Positions 63,101 to 64,000 of a stretch of DNA of 64,000 nucleotides are shown here, piece after piece. A program made the translations under genes and the position numbers. Under the pieces are notes generated by a model. That model was not told where the DNA came from. It searched no databases and was given only the letters and a program-made list of their open reading frames with translations. Position 1 is the stretch's first letter. Each line of letters starts with the position of its first letter. Source of the stretch: Tritrichomonas musculus (taxonomy: Eukaryota > Parabasalia > Tritrichomonadida > Tritrichomonadidae); the NCBI GenBank assembly GCA_039105265.1, contig JAPFFF010000001.1, positions 558,001-622,000 of the forward strand, in the 5' to 3' direction.

Positions 63101-64000
63101 GATTTCGTCATTTGGCTTTTTGACAACATTAAAACATTCACTGAGTCACAAACCGTTTCATTTTTCATCGTTCTTCGTTCATTGATGAATATTGAATGCA
63201 TTAAAAACATTCTTTTATCACAAATGATTAAATTCAACTTAATTGAAGTTGTTAAAAATATATTCATGAAAGATTTGCCTGGTGACTCATTTGGTGATTA
63301 TTTCTTGAGTGCTGTTTACAGCTTGCTGGAATCTTTCTACTGCTCATTGAAGAAAATTACAACAAAAGATGAAATTATTATAAACGAGCTCATGAAGGTT
63401 GAAAATCCATTCCAAGAATCTCTTGGCAAATATTCGGCTGTTTTACCTGAAATGCAGCAAGAATCTTTTCTTCATCTTCAATTGGAAAAAGTTGATGATT
63501 TCATTGACAGAATTAATAAACCCGAACCTTTCTGGCTGACTTTTGATTTTGATCAAAGGAATGAAAATGAAAACAAAAACTCGTTCAATCATCAATCATT
63601 TCTTTCTAAGTTCACAGAACAATCTGCTGAAGGCACAAACATTCTTTCTTCCCAAGTTAATTTTCCAAGCAATTTGACAAATTCAATGCTTCATTATCTG
63701 TCCACAAAACCTGCGTGGATAACGAATTGCATAGAAGACAAAGAATGCTTCATTTTGCTTCCACAACACCATCAAATCCTCAGCCAAATGAGTTCCGATT
63801 TAAAGCAAATAGAGCTTGAAAACAAAGATGATCGCGAGCTTTATAATATGCTTGATTTGTATTGCAATAACTGTTTGTTTGAAAAGTTGATCGAGCAAGC
63901 AACATCGTCAATCAGTGATCAAGCATTTACATCACTTTGTTCACTAATAAACGAGATCGTGCAGAAAGATGCAGGACTGATTTCTCTCTTGAAATGCGTG
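60137..64000 (+). CDS. Giant protein, 5' part (1,288 codons in window), unrecognised
   Basis: An uninterrupted frame from the ATG at 60137 to the window edge (3,864 bases), still open. The product is Leu/Ile/Phe-rich and predicted to be almost all alpha-helix, in a pattern like HEAT/ARM-type solenoids, with a short acidic-lysine loop near residues 950-965 (DEDEKEDEQKEN). There is no signal peptide or clear membrane span. I recognise no family; the missing C-terminus may hold the diagnostic domain (large helical N-termini are common in HECT ligases, nuclear transport factors and PI3K-like kinases, but nothing here favours one). Continuous codon use and lack of stops over 3.8 kb make it a real gene. 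Confidence 0.8.
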   Translation, partial: MDKTLLFNSSVMFDQSNLIDHIRQSLIEIENEIPNEDSVQQLFNEALIYLDKDITDDIAKELFLLILSCFSYYTSKLLPLFNQIYEISTKNSYHIIITTSVLFYLTQNTQPYSIKIDYQSLVSDLLNQIVSQIQKSDENLLILFGHEISPQFQTDLIMNLLLLTTLTETLVSDFAIYILTHENPKSDMLIKKMTEKHFIIDVPADNLADIISKIDFSIDSVIKFVPLFSERLFKFVIPQIERYIQNSKEISKTFSIALIQKYSEFDINIKPNSKLIENLSVSDLTPQIIEYLKRYDEKFNEKLYEIQCIENLTEDEINKILLETKNLQFYLNFFQSIKKFHPILSSPELWTNIVSIASISKESISHDIVEEFRLYFHRFVKMSLFEDVFTAMLFSVVPQTSIGMKFVVDLVKDPKNKKKKNFFKDKNMQKFLLKLREMKIIPRLSFWELFTQTLVFFQYNKDPCPLFLYGYLFARGGFDQEFEKITILSQTEESIHDVYEYIIQDKDKYELKENMNEAAISLIACALLFGRFEGMIPVEGITDDIFLPFLAISFDFLDSFHAKVEDRNEAMVEIMSNFEGSQPFAIFKNALKSLENNSSPILTASIDRLLNYLYSLFCPDHFAFHVDLATLKIFLPFLLTGKYKANKMILLSTIFQFSHGEHELNKTSPSEGRDPICTDLLLIFRENCNDLFKFIMSNLEEIGNDENMKKTSLNLAIFDESISSLIVNTIQMSSSIHEAALFINFLENFCINTPKIQFQNSSKLEEILQETIKEKNEKESSFVYQFILKNGLDDDLHYLTTYPSLLSYLDPLNNHLLLEILFNILMKDETTATKYFQILLLKSCTNNYLTTEKMIKNYSNEIHTNENAFTKAVKNLFVFDQKNERFILKPEFESLSDSTSNVIISNLLQQISQTNSFIILKSIASSFPFLFEDKSLHIFKIVLQTFNHFCLVFDEDEKEDEQKENKIKMALSALSFLHSTLFSPKILDDFVIWLFDNIKTFTESQTVSFFIVLRSLMNIECIKNILLSQMIKFNLIEVVKNIFMKDLPGDSFGDYFLSAVYSLLESFYCSLKKITTKDEIIINELMKVENPFQESLGKYSAVLPEMQQESFLHLQLEKVDDFIDRINKPEPFWLTFDFDQRNENENKNSFNHQSFLSKFTEQSAEGTNILSSQVNFPSNLTNSMLHYLSTKPAWITNCIEDKECFILLPQHHQILSQMSSDLKQIELENKDDRELYNMLDLYCNNCLFEKLIEQATSSISDQAFTSLCSLINEIVQKDAGLISLLKCV

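Noticed and set aside
1-64000. CRISPR arrays, bacterial operons, riboswitches or Shine-Dalgarno sites
   Set aside because: No regularly spaced identical repeats, and the gene structure, tRNAs and signals are eukaryotic.
1-64000. Spliceosomal introns of the trichomonad type (ACTAACACACAG 3' motif)
   Set aside because: No such motif seen; all complete genes read through without interruption.

Overview
The window looks like nuclear DNA of a parabasalid protist, most likely Tritrichomonas or a close relative. The DNA is very AT-rich, the complete genes have no visible introns, and the gene families are typical of these parasites: BspA-like leucine-rich-repeat proteins, one of them fused to a kinase fold, BTB plus discoidin-type proteins, many kinases, and Polinton/Maverick DNA. 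Six genes carry the trichomonad initiator (TCA-Y-T-W) within 20 nt of the start codon, and many stop codons run into TAAA, the trichomonad poly(A) signal. The species itself is an inference.

Layout. 1-15.7 kb: two convergent paralogues of a highly charged helical protein flank a repeat-rich stretch. That stretch holds a DDE transposase relic, a GC-rich hairpin island, and a 6,470-bp Polinton-type element (4481-10950) with 485-bp inverted ends, inserted into an older remnant. After it come tRNA-Thr(AGT) and a BAR-domain gene. 15.7-24 kb: a gene desert made of TA-target and hAT-like non-autonomous transposons, some nested or abutting. 24-33.2 kb: two tandem MFS transporters sharing a 482-bp near-identical tract, a CLASP-like gene, a BTB/discoidin gene and a bacterial-looking 2-hydroxyacid dehydrogenase. 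34-45.3 kb: an LRR-pseudokinase fusion, ARF GTPase, a Polo-like kinase with a very long repetitive linker, RPA1 and a TKL-like kinase. 45.3-50.3 kb: small transposons, tRNA-Trp(CCA) and a tRNA-like relic. 50.3-64 kb: a large type I surface protein, a GH3 glycosidase relic, a BspA-like LRR gene, an alpha/beta-hydrolase relic, a triple-ubiquitin-like protein, and a giant reading frame that runs off the right edge.

The genes are a mix of housekeeping (RPA1, ARF, PLK, CLASP-like, tRNAs) and parasite-type surface or signalling genes. They form no operon and no obvious single pathway. The most distinctive items are the short Polinton-type element, whose polymerase region carries an HNH-like knuckle and whose ends contain T-shaped hairpins; the LRR-pseudokinase; and the layered transposon insertions, whose target duplications can be read exactly.
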